A model generated the notes under the pieces. It saw only the letters and a list, made by a program, of their open reading frames with translations, did not search any database and was not told the origin of the DNA. DNA of 56,981 bases from Flammeovirgaceae bacterium UBA1842 (GTDB lineage: Bacteria > Bacteroidota > Bacteroidia > Cytophagales > Cyclobacteriaceae). Shown one piece after another: positions 39,610 through 49,362 of this stretch; the first letter of the stretch is position 1, and the number at the start of each line of letters is the position of its first letter. The position numbers and the translations under genes were made by a program. The stretch lies in the NCBI GenBank assembly GCA_002338655.1, contig DDIU01000027.1:1-56981 (forward strand), written 5' to 3'.

Positions 39610-41571
39610 CTACTTTTTTGGCTTAGTGGGGAGTTCAATAACTATGCTAGTCCCTTTTCCTGATGTGCTATTTATGCTGATAGAACCTCCCAGTTTATCT
39701 ATAGACTGTTTGACAATATACATGCCTAGTCCAGAGCCCTGTGATAGTTCGGTGCCGCGATAAAACATGTCCATTATCTTGGGTAAGTGCTCCTTCTCAA
39801 TCCCAATACCGTTATCCACGATCATGAGCTTCATTTTAGAGGCACTAATATTGACATCGATCTTCAAAAAAGACTGTTCCTCCCTATTGTTAATATATTT
39901 AAATGCGTTGGAAATAATGTTGCCCAATATAATTTTGAGCTTGAGTTTATCGGTCACAAAATATTCTTTATTGAAATTTAAAGACACTTTCAGTTTTGTG
40001 AAATTCTCAAGATATTCCAGGTCCTTGATGCACCCTTCAATTATTGTTCTAATGTTCAACTTCTCAGGTGATACTTCCACCCGGCTGGCTTTGGCATAAT
40101 TGAGCATTGACTTGACGAAATCATCCAGCCTTTTAATGCTTGTTCCAATTTTATTGATGTATTCTAGCTTATCAATATTATTATCGATTTTGGCCACATT
40201 CACCAGTCCCAGTATGGAGCTCAAGGGAGACCTCAGGTCGTGGGAGGTTTTATAAACCAACTGATCCAGCTCAAAATTTCTGTCAGACAGCTCTTTCATG
40301 GTTCTGTTCAGTTTTTCTTCCCTTTCAAGCAATGAGATATTTTGTCGCTGGAGGGTTTCATTTAATTCCATAAGCTGTTGTTCAGCCAATTTAATATCGG
40401 TGATGTCGGTAACAGCCCCATCAAAATATTGATTGCCATCTTTGTCTTCTATCAGAAAGCTGCTCATTAGTGCCCAAAATTTCTCACCGGATTTTCGTTT
40501 AAATAGGACTTCCTTATTTCTAATGGTCTTGTTAAGTATTAGTTCACTGAGTACTTCTTTACGTGTTTCGGGATTATAATAGATACTATTAATGTCAGTT
40601 TCGATAATTTCCTTAGGTGTGGAGTAGCCAAATATTTCTGCAAAGGTGTCATTTACATAAATCAACCCCTTATTGATTGAGCTACGGTAGAGCCCCTCTT
40701 TTATATTCCTGTTGATTGAAGAAATCAAGGCCTCATTTTTTACTAATTTTTCTTCTGCTATTTTTTGATTTGTAATATCCCTGATGGCACCATCAAAGTA
40801 TTCTATTCCATCATTGGCAATGATGTAGGTACTGCTGATCAGCCCCCAAAATGTTGTTCCGTCTTTGCGTCTGTACTCCGCTTCCACATTATTTATAGAC
40901 TTTTTACTTAGCAGCTCATTTTTTATTTTGAGACGGACGTTATTATCAACGTACAAAATCGCAGGGTTAATCTTATTCAAATCAGATAGCGAGTCATACC
41001 CAAACATGTCCAGAAAAGCTTGATTGACATATTCAAATGACCTATCGGGCAGATTTCGATAGATCGCCTCTTTAATATTATGGTTGATACTTTCGAGTAA
41101 GGCTTTACTTTCAAAAAGGTCGTCCTCCGCTATTTTTTGTGTTGTAATGTCCCTAAAATTGGAAATTATACCCCGTACTTCTGGGTCATGAAGCAGATTG
41201 GTGAGTGTAGTCTCTACCCAGAGGCTATGTTGCTTTTTATGAATAAGGCGCTGTTGAAAGGAGATGCTTTCGCCAGGTACTTTTGCCGCTTCTGCAAACA
41301 TTTTTTTCGCCTCCCCTACGTCTTCAGGGTGAACAAAATCAGTGCCCAGATGTCCAATAATTTCATGATCAACGTATCCCACAATATTGACCACCGATGG
41401 AGATGCATAAACTATTGCCCCCTCTTCATTGTAAAGCACAATACCGTCATGGGCTTTTTCCATCAATGCCCTGAACTGTTGATCCCCTAACGTCAGCTGA
41501 GTTTTATTACTTGAAGGTTTCACGGTATTACAATATAACCATAAATTGTTAATTGTAATATTATCAGGCAC
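39610..41571 (-). CDS. Cytoplasmic PAS-domain sensor histidine kinase
   Basis: A 653-residue kinase with no membrane segment. Three PAS domains with PAC segments follow each other at about 33-150, 160-275 and 285-400, each ending in a DITxxKxAE-like linker. A coiled-coil linker leads to the dimerisation helix with the phospho-acceptor His444 in YKTSHDLRSPLSS. The ATPase domain has the N box NIISNAFKYINN, G1 DNGIGIE (about 586) and G2 GSGLGMYIVKQ. The PAS repeats make it a sensor of a cytoplasmic signal such as redox state or a small ligand. No response regulator is nearby, so it is an orphan. It is 8 bases behind the PagL-type gene and probably the last gene of that operon. Confidence 0.9.
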   Translation of the reverse strand: MPDNITINNLWLYCNTVKPSSNKTQLTLGDQQFRALMEKAHDGIVLYNEEGAIVYASPSVVNIVGYVDHEIIGHLGTDFVHPEDVGEAKKMFAEAAKVPGESISFQQRLIHKKQHSLWVETTLTNLLHDPEVRGIISNFRDITTQKIAEDDLFESKALLESINHNIKEAIYRNLPDRSFEYVNQAFLDMFGYDSLSDLNKINPAILYVDNNVRLKIKNELLSKKSINNVEAEYRRKDGTTFWGLISSTYIIANDGIEYFDGAIRDITNQKIAEEKLVKNEALISSINRNIKEGLYRSSINKGLIYVNDTFAEIFGYSTPKEIIETDINSIYYNPETRKEVLSELILNKTIRNKEVLFKRKSGEKFWALMSSFLIEDKDGNQYFDGAVTDITDIKLAEQQLMELNETLQRQNISLLEREEKLNRTMKELSDRNFELDQLVYKTSHDLRSPLSSILGLVNVAKIDNNIDKLEYINKIGTSIKRLDDFVKSMLNYAKASRVEVSPEKLNIRTIIEGCIKDLEYLENFTKLKVSLNFNKEYFVTDKLKLKIILGNIISNAFKYINNREEQSFLKIDVNISASKMKLMIVDNGIGIEKEHLPKIMDMFYRGTELSQGSGLGMYIVKQSIDKLGGSISINSTSGKGTSIVIELPTKPKK

Positions 41572-41579
41572 TTATGTAA

Positions 41580-42689
41580 TTAAATACTTAAGCCTACTCC
41601 GAATTCTACCATGTCGGCTGTTCGGCTATGGGCCTTGAGGCTTACCTGTGCAAAAATGTTATTGGTAAAGTTGTACGCCACGCCATATCGCTGGTACCAG
41701 GTGGCATAATATTCCTGGGGGCGGTAAATGTAAAACCCTCCCTGCACTATTACGGAAACCTTACTTATTAAAAGTTGGGTTCCCACTGTAAATGCAAGTT
41801 GCCGTGTGTCGTCATCAGGCACATGATCAAGTATGATATTGTTTTGATCCCGATAAACAACATATTGCCGATCAACAGAAGCTTGATCATACTTGAAGGC
41901 ATCTAATCCAACTAGTAGGTTGTTGTATTTCGATACTTGCCTCGACCCATAAATTGAGACACTATAGGCTTTGTGTTTTACGTCCTCCTGCCATACCTCC
42001 CGCCATGACATAGACCCCCGAAGGGCAAAATGGATCTTTTTATTTATAGGCCGCTCAACATTTTCGTTATCAATGGCAACAATTGGCTTTGGGTTGAATA
42101 CATACCTTATTCCCATACCTACAATTGGATAATTCATGCCGTTATTGGGCATGTTCAACCTGCCATTGGAATAATGCCGGAAGGCCAAGTTGATATTAAA
42201 ATAGTAGTTTTCATTCAGTTTAAATTCCCTATGAATTGTACCTCTTAATACATAACTGATTTTGCTACTGATAGCTGTATTTTCAGGATTGCTTAATGTA
42301 TCGAACCTTGCTGAACTGTACACTATGCCAGTACCAATGTTATACCGCCATTTGTTTCTTTTTTTACTTGGCGTAAAGTCCAGATAGGTAGTAAGTGAGT
42401 ACACATAACCCAGCTCTTTTGGGACACCATAATTGAAATAGGCCGCTGCTAACCCCCATTGTGGATAGTTGTAAAGTTTGTGCCAGGCCTTTTCCCCACT
42501 GGCTATTTTATTGGCGTAGATTTCAATACCGTGCAAATTGGTAAACTCAAGCTTCTTCATGGTAGGCTTGTAGCGCAATACGCCCCCATAATAGGGGTTG
42601 GCCCCTACTGACCAAGAGGCCTTGTCTGGTTGCCCGTTGGAATAAAAAGAAATAAATAAAAGGAGGAACAGACTTATTAGCCTCATCAT
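41580..42689 (-). CDS. PagL-type acyloxyacyl hydrolase (lipid A 3-O-deacylase family)
   Basis: A 369-residue exported protein with signal peptide at 1-19. The motif FRHYSNGRL (HYSNG at 172-176) is the PagL active-site signature, with His172 and Ser174 as catalytic residues. Strand-like segments follow and the protein ends in DMVEFGVGLSI, as an outer-membrane barrel does. At 369 residues it is about twice the size of the Pseudomonas enzyme; the part after residue 200 adds a second set of strands. It would remove a 3-linked acyl chain from lipid A. Start and stop overlap or abut the neighbours (4-base overlap upstream, 8-base gap downstream). Confidence 0.78.
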   Translation of the reverse strand: MMRLISLFLLLFISFYSNGQPDKASWSVGANPYYGGVLRYKPTMKKLEFTNLHGIEIYANKIASGEKAWHKLYNYPQWGLAAAYFNYGVPKELGYVYSLTTYLDFTPSKKRNKWRYNIGTGIVYSSARFDTLSNPENTAISSKISYVLRGTIHREFKLNENYYFNINLAFRHYSNGRLNMPNNGMNYPIVGMGIRYVFNPKPIVAIDNENVERPINKKIHFALRGSMSWREVWQEDVKHKAYSVSIYGSRQVSKYNNLLVGLDAFKYDQASVDRQYVVYRDQNNIILDHVPDDDTRQLAFTVGTQLLISKVSVIVQGGFYIYRPQEYYATWYQRYGVAYNFTNNIFAQVSLKAHSRTADMVEFGVGLSI

Positions 42690-43861
42690 TTGGCAACTAT
42701 CTTTTTTATTGAACGGACAAAAGTATCAATTTCTTCATGTGTATTATAATAGTGGACAGAAGCCCTAAGTACTGCATCCAGATTACGCCTTTTCATGTCT
42801 ATCAAAGTACCACTTTTGACAGATACTGAGGTATTGATACCCTCGGAATGCAAGCTTTCTTTCAGTTGATAGGGTGTAATTCTGTCGGCATTGAATGTAA
42901 TGATGCCACACTTGGTTTTACCCATGTCGTGTAATTGTATTTTTTCAATCAAGGTCAATTGATCACGCATATAATTGGCCAATTGAACAATACGGCTCCA
43001 AACTTGCCCTGAATCCAATGCATTGAGTTCTGATATGGCATTAGCCAACCCTAATTTAGCAGCAATATTTGATTCCCAAGTTTCAAATTTTCGGGCATCA
43101 TCCCGAGGCTTGTAAGAATCTTTGGCTGTCCATTCGGCTGAATGAAGATCTAGGTTGAATGGCTCAAAGTCCTTGATCGATTTGGTGCGGGCAAATAAAA
43201 ATCCCGTACCACGCGGACCACGAAGGTATTTGCGGCCTGTGGCAGTTAGAAAATCACATTTTATTTTCTGTACATCCAATGGATATTGCCCCGCAGACTG
43301 GCATGCATCCAATAAGTAGTAAATATTGTGGCGACTGGCAATTGATCCAATTTCCTCTGCTGGATTGACGATACCGTTGTTGGTAGGGATGTGGGTAATG
43401 GATATCAATTTGGTTTTATTACTGATCGAGTTCCCTAGCTCATTTAAATCCAGATCCCCAGTAGCATCTACCCCAATTACTATCGTTTTTGTCCCAAACC
43501 GCCTTTCTGCTTGTAAATAAGCAATATAATTACTGGCGTACGCTGTAGTGTCACTAATGATCTCGTCACCATTTTTAAATGGAATGGAGAAGAAGGCGCG
43601 TTCCCATGCGGTAGTGGCACTGTCTGTTGTTGCTATCTCCGAGGGTGACGCATTGATTAACTTACCTAGTTCCGAATAGAGTGATTCAATCTTATCAGCA
43701 TATTTAAAAGCAGTTTCATACCCTCCGTATTGGGCTTCCTCTTGCAGATATTGAAGCTGAACATCCAGCGTGGACTGGCTCACCAATGATGCCCCCGCAT
43801 TGTTGAGATGCAATACATTGTTACACCCCGGTGTATTTTTTCTTAATTGATCAATGTTCAT
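42686..43861 (-). CDS. Class V aminotransferase / cysteine desulfurase-like PLP enzyme
   Basis: A 391-residue PLP enzyme. The cofactor Lys211 lies in TATGRKYLRGPRG, and the ring-contacting DACQS is at 185-189. The N-terminal LNNAGASL and THIPTNNGIVNP are family motifs. It belongs to the NifS/isopenicillin-epimerase-like group. The absence of a clear catalytic Cys loop like that of IscS makes simple cysteine desulfurase function uncertain; the substrate is unknown. It overlaps the TetR gene by 11 bases and the PagL-type gene by 4, so the three are translationally linked. Confidence 0.85.
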   Translation of the reverse strand: MNIDQLRKNTPGCNNVLHLNNAGASLVSQSTLDVQLQYLQEEAQYGGYETAFKYADKIESLYSELGKLINASPSEIATTDSATTAWERAFFSIPFKNGDEIISDTTAYASNYIAYLQAERRFGTKTIVIGVDATGDLDLNELGNSISNKTKLISITHIPTNNGIVNPAEEIGSIASRHNIYYLLDACQSAGQYPLDVQKIKCDFLTATGRKYLRGPRGTGFLFARTKSIKDFEPFNLDLHSAEWTAKDSYKPRDDARKFETWESNIAAKLGLANAISELNALDSGQVWSRIVQLANYMRDQLTLIEKIQLHDMGKTKCGIITFNADRITPYQLKESLHSEGINTSVSVKSGTLIDMKRRNLDAVLRASVHYYNTHEEIDTFVRSIKKIVAK

Positions 43862-44432
43862 GTGACTGTTTGGTCATTCCATTTAATAATACCCCTATGT
43901 ACTGATCCAACTTCGCCACAACCTCCTCGATAGTTAATTGTTGCAGCGAGGTGATCAATTCATTTTTGATTGCGTAAAGCATTGCTGTTGCTATTGGTAG
44001 TGGAGTGCCAATAATACTATCTTTAAAAGAGCTGAGCCTTTTACTTACTGCTAACACTTCCCTTTTCCGGATCTGATTCCTTAGCGGGCTGTGACTATCA
44101 AACAATAACCTGCTCATATCTGAAAACCGTTGGGCAAACTTAATTTCAAGAACTAAATAAGTAAACAACCATTCCCGAAGATTAGAACGATTTAAGTGTG
44201 CTCTTGATATCAGTTCTTCCTTTGTTTCCAGGCTTTGGTTTACTAAATAAGCATATAAATCATCCTTATCGGTAAAATATTGATAAACACTTCCTTTAGC
44301 CATCTTTAACTGCTTTACAATGGCTGAAATAGAAGCTCCCTGATATCCATTTTGCCCAAACTCAGTTATGCAGGCATCAGTGAAATTGGCTTTCTTTGTT
44401 GAATTAAGCTTATTGAATGTACTGCTTGGCAT
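43851..44432 (-). CDS. TetR/AcrR family transcriptional regulator
   Basis: A 193-residue repressor-like protein. The N-terminal helix-turn-helix is typical (FGQNGYQGASISAIVKQL and MAKGSVYQYFTDKDDLYAYL), followed by an all-helical ligand and dimerisation domain. It heads a four-gene operon with an aminotransferase, a lipid A deacylase and a histidine kinase. A palindrome with 8-bp arms directly in front of its start codon is a likely binding site, so it probably represses its own operon. The ligand is unknown. Confidence 0.9.
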   Translation of the reverse strand: MPSSTFNKLNSTKKANFTDACITEFGQNGYQGASISAIVKQLKMAKGSVYQYFTDKDDLYAYLVNQSLETKEELISRAHLNRSNLREWLFTYLVLEIKFAQRFSDMSRLLFDSHSPLRNQIRKREVLAVSKRLSSFKDSIIGTPLPIATAMLYAIKNELITSLQQLTIEEVVAKLDQYIGVLLNGMTKQSHEH

Positions 44433-44434
44433 AT

Positions 44435-44456
44435 TTTATGACTGACTGGTCATAAA
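44435..44456. promoter_or_regulatory. Likely TetR operator
   Basis: TTTATGAC (44435-44442), 6 bases, GTCATAAA (44449-44456): perfect 8-bp arms. It begins 3 bases upstream of the TetR start codon and lies right behind the end of the preceding lipoprotein gene. Size and position fit autorepression. Confidence 0.55.
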
Positions 44457-44464
44457 TATAAAAA

Positions 44465-45295
44465 CTATTGCCCAAACTTCCAGTTAAAGTCTTCAAAAGT
44501 TGCATCTGGCAGCTCGGTCAAGACTTTTACATTATGTGGCCCTTTCATATCGGATCGATCGGAGGAAAGCAACAAACCATTATAGTCTTTGTAGTTATCC
44601 CATGGCCAAATTACAGAGGCGGTATCCTGACTGGCATTGTTAAAGAATGCCCATTGCTTAATTAAGGAGTCACTTTTTGTAATATAAACTTCGTATTTGT
44701 TGTCAGGTGTAACTCCAACAGCATTAAAAGTTAACTCAAGTATAGTTGCGGGTTCCCCTTTTAATGTGGCCCCCTCGCCAATGTATTTTAAGGTTACGCC
44801 ATTTTCCTTCAATTTAAAAGGCATGACCAACCAATACGAATCATTGATCCAAATACTTTTTGCCCTATTGATCAATAACTTTAAGGAGTCTGCGTCTTTA
44901 ACTTCACCTCCTTTTAATAATACCTTACCTGTCTCATCATTAATATTAATGAGATACACTGCTGTATCTGATGGGGCTTCGATTCTTACCCGTCCCGTGT
45001 ATTTATCCCAGATCAAGTCACGTCTGTTAAAAAAATTCCAGGAAATGTATCTTGTTTGATCCCACTTATTGCGGCCACCCATCGCATGCATAGTAGCATC
45101 TGCCCAGGCTATTGCTTTCTCATCCGAATTCATGGAATCGAATCCGCTCGCAGCCGGATTTAAATCTTCACTAACCTCTTCCTTGCTTTCATTACTTGGG
45201 CTACAGCTTAAAAGAATCCATAAAAGGAATATACTATGGATTGATCTTCTTATTGCCTTTGTCTTTAATATGGATAAAATCGAGTATCTGAACAT
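44465..45295 (-). CDS. Lipoprotein overlapping the propeller sensor gene
   Basis: A 276-residue lipoprotein: a basic N-terminus followed by SIFLLWILLSCS, with the lipidated Cys near residue 31. The mature part opens with an acidic linker. It continues with the motif AMGGRNKWDQTRYISWNF and many beta strands (ATILELTFNAVGVTPDNKYEVYI), which recall the LolA/LppX-like fold that binds lipids, but no named family is certain. The start codon lies 62 bases inside the end of the propeller gene in another frame, so translation is probably coupled and the two proteins likely act together at the envelope. The long overlap leaves the exact start open. Confidence 0.65.
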   Translation of the reverse strand: MFRYSILSILKTKAIRRSIHSIFLLWILLSCSPSNESKEEVSEDLNPAASGFDSMNSDEKAIAWADATMHAMGGRNKWDQTRYISWNFFNRRDLIWDKYTGRVRIEAPSDTAVYLININDETGKVLLKGGEVKDADSLKLLINRAKSIWINDSYWLVMPFKLKENGVTLKYIGEGATLKGEPATILELTFNAVGVTPDNKYEVYITKSDSLIKQWAFFNNASQDTASVIWPWDNYKDYNGLLLSSDRSDMKGPHNVKVLTELPDATFEDFNWKFGQ

Positions 45296-47894
45296 CTTTC
45301 TCTTTAAAAATAAATTTCCTAATTAAACTTTCCACAGGCAAGATAATAACTGCCATTGAAACTTGTATCATAAAATCGAGAACAGGTGAACTCTCATCAC
45401 CAAACTCGTTCTCAGCAACAGTTTGAATAAATTCAATAATGATAATAAGTGTTATCAAAGCCAATAGCCTACTCAACAACCTATATCTGAAGCCCAGTTT
45501 TTTTAATCTGACAGAAATAAAGAGCAACATGGCCATAGCCGAAAATTCAAATGCATAAAACCAGGGTCGCTTCCAATAGGGGGGCACTATTTCAAATGTT
45601 AAGGGTTCGATTTCACTTACCACCCCTAAGATATTCTTAGACCTCATTTTTAATTTATACTTGCCGTCAGGTAGATAGGGAAAATTGACGATGTTGTAGT
45701 TTCCAGACCAATCAGACCACTCATCGCTCAGCCCCTCTAACTTATACTGGTATTTAATATCCAATATGCCCGAAAACTCTGGTTGTGCATATTCAAAAAG
45801 CAATGAGCTGTTCTCCTGATCAAACCTTAGGCCTTGCTCTGGCAACAGCGTCCTATCTCCTGTTTTGATCCATTTGAGATATAAATTATAAGGGTGTATG
45901 AGATCCTCCTCGCTTTCTGTTAATTTATATAAATCATTATGTGCTGTTACCACCCAGTGATTTTGGTTGGGATCTGAAGAGATATAGCTAATATTCTTAA
46001 AAACGCTTAATAGGTTTAACTTGTTAGAGCTTTTGGCTTCCGCCAATTGTGTCCATTCTTCGCCCCCAAATATCCATACCTCCCCATTGGCGCCATTGAG
46101 GTATTTAAGTGAGTTTGTACTATCTACATTTGTAATTTTCCGGGTATTTGGATCTATTGAAAATATGCCTGATTCATTTACAAATAAATTCTTACCATCC
46201 TTTTCTGCACCGAAAGTATTGAAATAATAAGGATTGTTTATTTTGTAACTATCGGTATTTGCTATTTCGTTATTGGCTATTGTTACATAGTAAATTTCAT
46301 CCGTTGAACATAGCCAAATACGACCATTGGAATCTTCGAATATGTACTGAATCTGATCCCTAAAATCCCCAAAAAGGTTGATCTCCTCATGCTCTTTGGT
46401 ATTTAACTGGAATGTTTTGATCTGATTGGAATAAGTAGCAGTTATTATTTTATTCGATTTTTTGGCAATAGTAAAAGTGTGTATAGGCTCTGTACTTATT
46501 GGGATGGCCTGAGTCCCCTCAATGAGATATAACCCATCCAGTCCACCACAATAAAGCTGGTCCCCATTGCTCATAAAGTGAAATACCTTTGAGGCTATTC
46601 CCTTCACTCGGGTATATTGATAGGTAATGGCTTTTAGCTCCCGTTTAGTTCGTGATTTATAAACTGTTTTGGAAGTGGTTTCTGTTTTTGTGGGTGGTTC
46701 TGCATTGTCCTTTTTTAAGAATCCGAATAGCCCTTTGCTCTTTTTTGGCTCTGCTTTTACCTCATGTGTGGTTTTTACCACCTTGCGTTCGAGGTAAGAA
46801 ACGTCTTCATAATTCTTTACCTTTTGTAAATAGAACAACCCTAAACTTGTACCTACATATAAGCTGTCGTTATGGTTAGTAACGGATAGGATATTCCCCT
46901 CTAAACCCGGATATTTATTGAAGCTCCTGAATGGTAGGCTTGGCGAAATACGGGTAAACCCTGCACTATGCGCCACCCATATCCCTCCATTGGTATCTCT
47001 GGCAAAGGCAAAAACCTCATTGTCTGGCAGTCCTGATTGATAATTGACTACTTGCTCTATCGATTTAGTGCGATGGTTGATAAATATCACCCCACCTTTC
47101 AAAGTGGCCACCGATGAAAGCGTATCATTGATCCAGATTCCATCAATGATCTCACTGTTTTGTAAATATTCATCATCGTCCTTGATTTCCAGATCTATTA
47201 CTTTTTTATCATCATATACTTTTAGTGTATTGTTTACCAATCCAATGAGGTACTGTTCTTTATTGGGGAGTTTAGAAATAAATTCAACGTTTAATTGGTC
47301 TAAAGCCTTTATGGGTGTTACTTCTAATTCATCTTCACCAACCAGTTGCAATCCACTCTTTTCAGTTGAAACATAAACTTTCCCCGCCATTTGAAATAGC
47401 TTATATAATTCCCCACTATAGTTGGATTTAATTTTTTTGAAAGTTCCATCCGCCAATGAATATCGAATGACAGATTCATTGTTTATTCCATATAAAACGC
47501 CATTATTCAGAAGTATTGAGAAAATATTATCAACCTGTTTGGTGCTATCCAGCAAGGATTGATAAACCAGGTCGTTATTTTTATCCCGAATGAGCTTGCC
47601 AATGCCATTCAGACCGCCCATGTATAATGTATTATCTTCAGTATTGAAGGCCAATGAAAATATAGCAGCCGGTGTAAGGGTATGGTCCCAACTTCTTCCG
47701 TCAAATCTTAAAACACCTATTCTATTGGCAATGCATATTACCCCTTTATTGTCTTGGGCAATATCAAAGTTGACATTATCAATATTTTCACTTTTGTGGG
47801 AGTAATGGGTAAGGAAAAAATCCCCATTCTGTGCACTTGCAATGCCAATACTAAGGCATATTAAGAAAAGTGTTTTCAGCAAAAGTTTCACCAA
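45234..47894 (-). CDS. Two-component-regulator propeller protein with membrane tail and no kinase
   Basis: An 886-residue protein. Signal peptide at 1-21, then a long beta-propeller region (about 25-690) with repeats of the regulator-propeller type (GGLNGIGKL, GGIWVAHSAGFTRISP, GRIWLCSTDEIYYV). A Y_Y_Y domain sits at about 700-770 (KYQYKLEGLSDEWSDW). After it come three membrane helices at about 779-796, 808-826 and 836-855 and a short basic tail. The histidine kinase or DNA-binding part expected after the Y_Y_Y domain is missing. A charged insert of about 50 residues (KKSKGLFGFLKKDNAEPP) interrupts the propeller. It probably senses a periplasmic signal and passes it on by contact with another protein. 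Confidence 0.8.
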   Translation of the reverse strand: MVKLLLKTLFLICLSIGIASAQNGDFFLTHYSHKSENIDNVNFDIAQDNKGVICIANRIGVLRFDGRSWDHTLTPAAIFSLAFNTEDNTLYMGGLNGIGKLIRDKNNDLVYQSLLDSTKQVDNIFSILLNNGVLYGINNESVIRYSLADGTFKKIKSNYSGELYKLFQMAGKVYVSTEKSGLQLVGEDELEVTPIKALDQLNVEFISKLPNKEQYLIGLVNNTLKVYDDKKVIDLEIKDDDEYLQNSEIIDGIWINDTLSSVATLKGGVIFINHRTKSIEQVVNYQSGLPDNEVFAFARDTNGGIWVAHSAGFTRISPSLPFRSFNKYPGLEGNILSVTNHNDSLYVGTSLGLFYLQKVKNYEDVSYLERKVVKTTHEVKAEPKKSKGLFGFLKKDNAEPPTKTETTSKTVYKSRTKRELKAITYQYTRVKGIASKVFHFMSNGDQLYCGGLDGLYLIEGTQAIPISTEPIHTFTIAKKSNKIITATYSNQIKTFQLNTKEHEEINLFGDFRDQIQYIFEDSNGRIWLCSTDEIYYVTIANNEIANTDSYKINNPYYFNTFGAEKDGKNLFVNESGIFSIDPNTRKITNVDSTNSLKYLNGANGEVWIFGGEEWTQLAEAKSSNKLNLLSVFKNISYISSDPNQNHWVVTAHNDLYKLTESEEDLIHPYNLYLKWIKTGDRTLLPEQGLRFDQENSSLLFEYAQPEFSGILDIKYQYKLEGLSDEWSDWSGNYNIVNFPYLPDGKYKLKMRSKNILGVVSEIEPLTFEIVPPYWKRPWFYAFEFSAMAMLLFISVRLKKLGFRYRLLSRLLALITLIIIIEFIQTVAENEFGDESSPVLDFMIQVSMAVIILPVESLIRKFIFKEKDVQILDFIHIKDKGNKKINP

Positions 47895-47945
47895 TTAATA
47901 TTGATTAGGTTGTTGATAGAACAACTAATGTAATAAGTTTTTAAT

Positions 47946-47976
47946 ACAAAAACCCTGTAAATTTTACAGGGCTTTG
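47946..47976 (-). terminator. Terminator of the glutamate dehydrogenase gene
   Basis: CCCTGTAAA (47953-47961) and TTTACAGGG (47963-47971) form a 9-bp stem around one base. On the minus strand the stem is followed by TTTTTGT. It begins 28 bases after the gdhA stop and is a convincing intrinsic terminator. Confidence 0.8.
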
Positions 47977-47999
47977 TCAACCTTAGCTTAAAAAGCGGT

Positions 48000-49346
48000 T
48001 TATATTATCCCCTGAGCAAGCATGGCGTCTGCCACTTTTACAAAGCCGGCAATGTTGGCCCCTGCTTGATAATTTGTTCCAAGTCCATACTCTTTTGAGG
48101 CCCGCAAGCAACAGTCGTGAATTTCTTTCATAATCCCCTTGAGTCGGTCATCTACCTCATCCCTTGACCAATATATACCGCCATAATTTTGTACCATTTC
48201 TAAGCCCGAAGTGGCCACACCCCCCGCATTGGAAGCTTTGCCAGGAGCATAATTTACCCCAGCTTTCATCAAAATGGTGATAGCGTCAGACATCGTGGGC
48301 ATATTGGCGCCTTCAGCCAGTAGCTTTACACCGCCAGCAATTAAATTCTTGGCATCCTTAGCATTGATTTCATTTTGTGTAGCACAGGGAAAAGCACAGT
48401 CAGCCTTATGCGACCACAATGGGTTATGGTCAGACTTTGAATTGGCGAAATATTTAGCAGATTTGAATTTATCTGCATATTCTGAAATCCTGCCGCGTTT
48501 TTCATTTTTCAATTCCATTAAGAAATTCAGTTTTTCGGCAGATATCCCATCTTCATCATAAATATAGCCCGATGAATCAGAAACAGTTACTGGTTTGGCA
48601 CCAAGTAGCAACAGCTTTTTAATGGCATATTGAGCCACATTACCTGAGCCGGAAACGAGGCAAACCTTGCCATTTAAAGAGTCCTTTTTCTCGGCCAACA
48701 TGTTTTGGGCAAAGTAAATAAGTCCATAACCGGTAGCTTCTGGCCGGATTAAACTCCCACCCCAGCCCTGGCCTTTTCCAGTTAGCACCCCGGTAAATTC
48801 GTTTTGGATTTTTTTATAGGCGCCAAACATAAAGCCGATCTCCCTTCCGCCCACTCCAATGTCCCCAGCAGGTACATCAATGCGGTGTCCAATGTGTTTT
48901 GAAAGTTCAGCCATAAATGATTGGCAAAATCGCATTACTTCTCCATCAGATTTGCTCTTGGGATCAAAGTCAGAGCCCCCTTTGCCACCACCCATTGGCA
49001 GTCCGGTAAGTGCATTTTTAAATATTTGCTCAAAGGCCAAAAATTTGAGGATACTTGGCGTTACTGAGGGGTGAAACCGCAACCCTCCTTTGTATGGGCC
49101 AATGGCACTGTTCATTTGTACCCTATAACCTTTGTTGACCTGCACTTCTCCATTGTCGTCTACCCAGGTCACACGAAAGCTGATTAACCGCTCGGGCTCA
49201 GACATTCTCTCGAATATTTTAGCCTGTTTGTATTTGGGGTGTTTTTCTATGACTTTTTCAACGGTTTCGTAGACTTCGTCTACGGCCTGATGGAACTCTG
49301 GTTCGTTAGGGTTCCGATTAAAGATTGTGGTGAGTAAATCGGACAT
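48000..49346 (-). CDS. gdhA: NADP-specific glutamate dehydrogenase
   Basis: A 448-residue hexameric-type enzyme that makes glutamate from 2-oxoglutarate and ammonia (or the reverse). The substrate site is seen in GPYKGGLRFHPSV and LPMGGGKGGSDFDPKSKSD, with the catalytic lysine in GGGKGG. The coenzyme loop is GSGNVAQYAI. Length and the KGG/SDFDPKGKS-like block match the NADP-dependent bacterial type (E. coli GdhA, 447 residues). The transcript seems to be a single gene, with a promoter at 49363-49392 and a strong terminator at 47946-47976. Confidence 0.95.
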   Translation of the reverse strand: MSDLLTTIFNRNPNEPEFHQAVDEVYETVEKVIEKHPKYKQAKIFERMSEPERLISFRVTWVDDNGEVQVNKGYRVQMNSAIGPYKGGLRFHPSVTPSILKFLAFEQIFKNALTGLPMGGGKGGSDFDPKSKSDGEVMRFCQSFMAELSKHIGHRIDVPAGDIGVGGREIGFMFGAYKKIQNEFTGVLTGKGQGWGGSLIRPEATGYGLIYFAQNMLAEKKDSLNGKVCLVSGSGNVAQYAIKKLLLLGAKPVTVSDSSGYIYDEDGISAEKLNFLMELKNEKRGRISEYADKFKSAKYFANSKSDHNPLWSHKADCAFPCATQNEINAKDAKNLIAGGVKLLAEGANMPTMSDAITILMKAGVNYAPGKASNAGGVATSGLEMVQNYGGIYWSRDEVDDRLKGIMKEIHDCCLRASKEYGLGTNYQAGANIAGFVKVADAMLAQGII

Positions 49347-49362
49347 GAAATAAAATTTTTGC

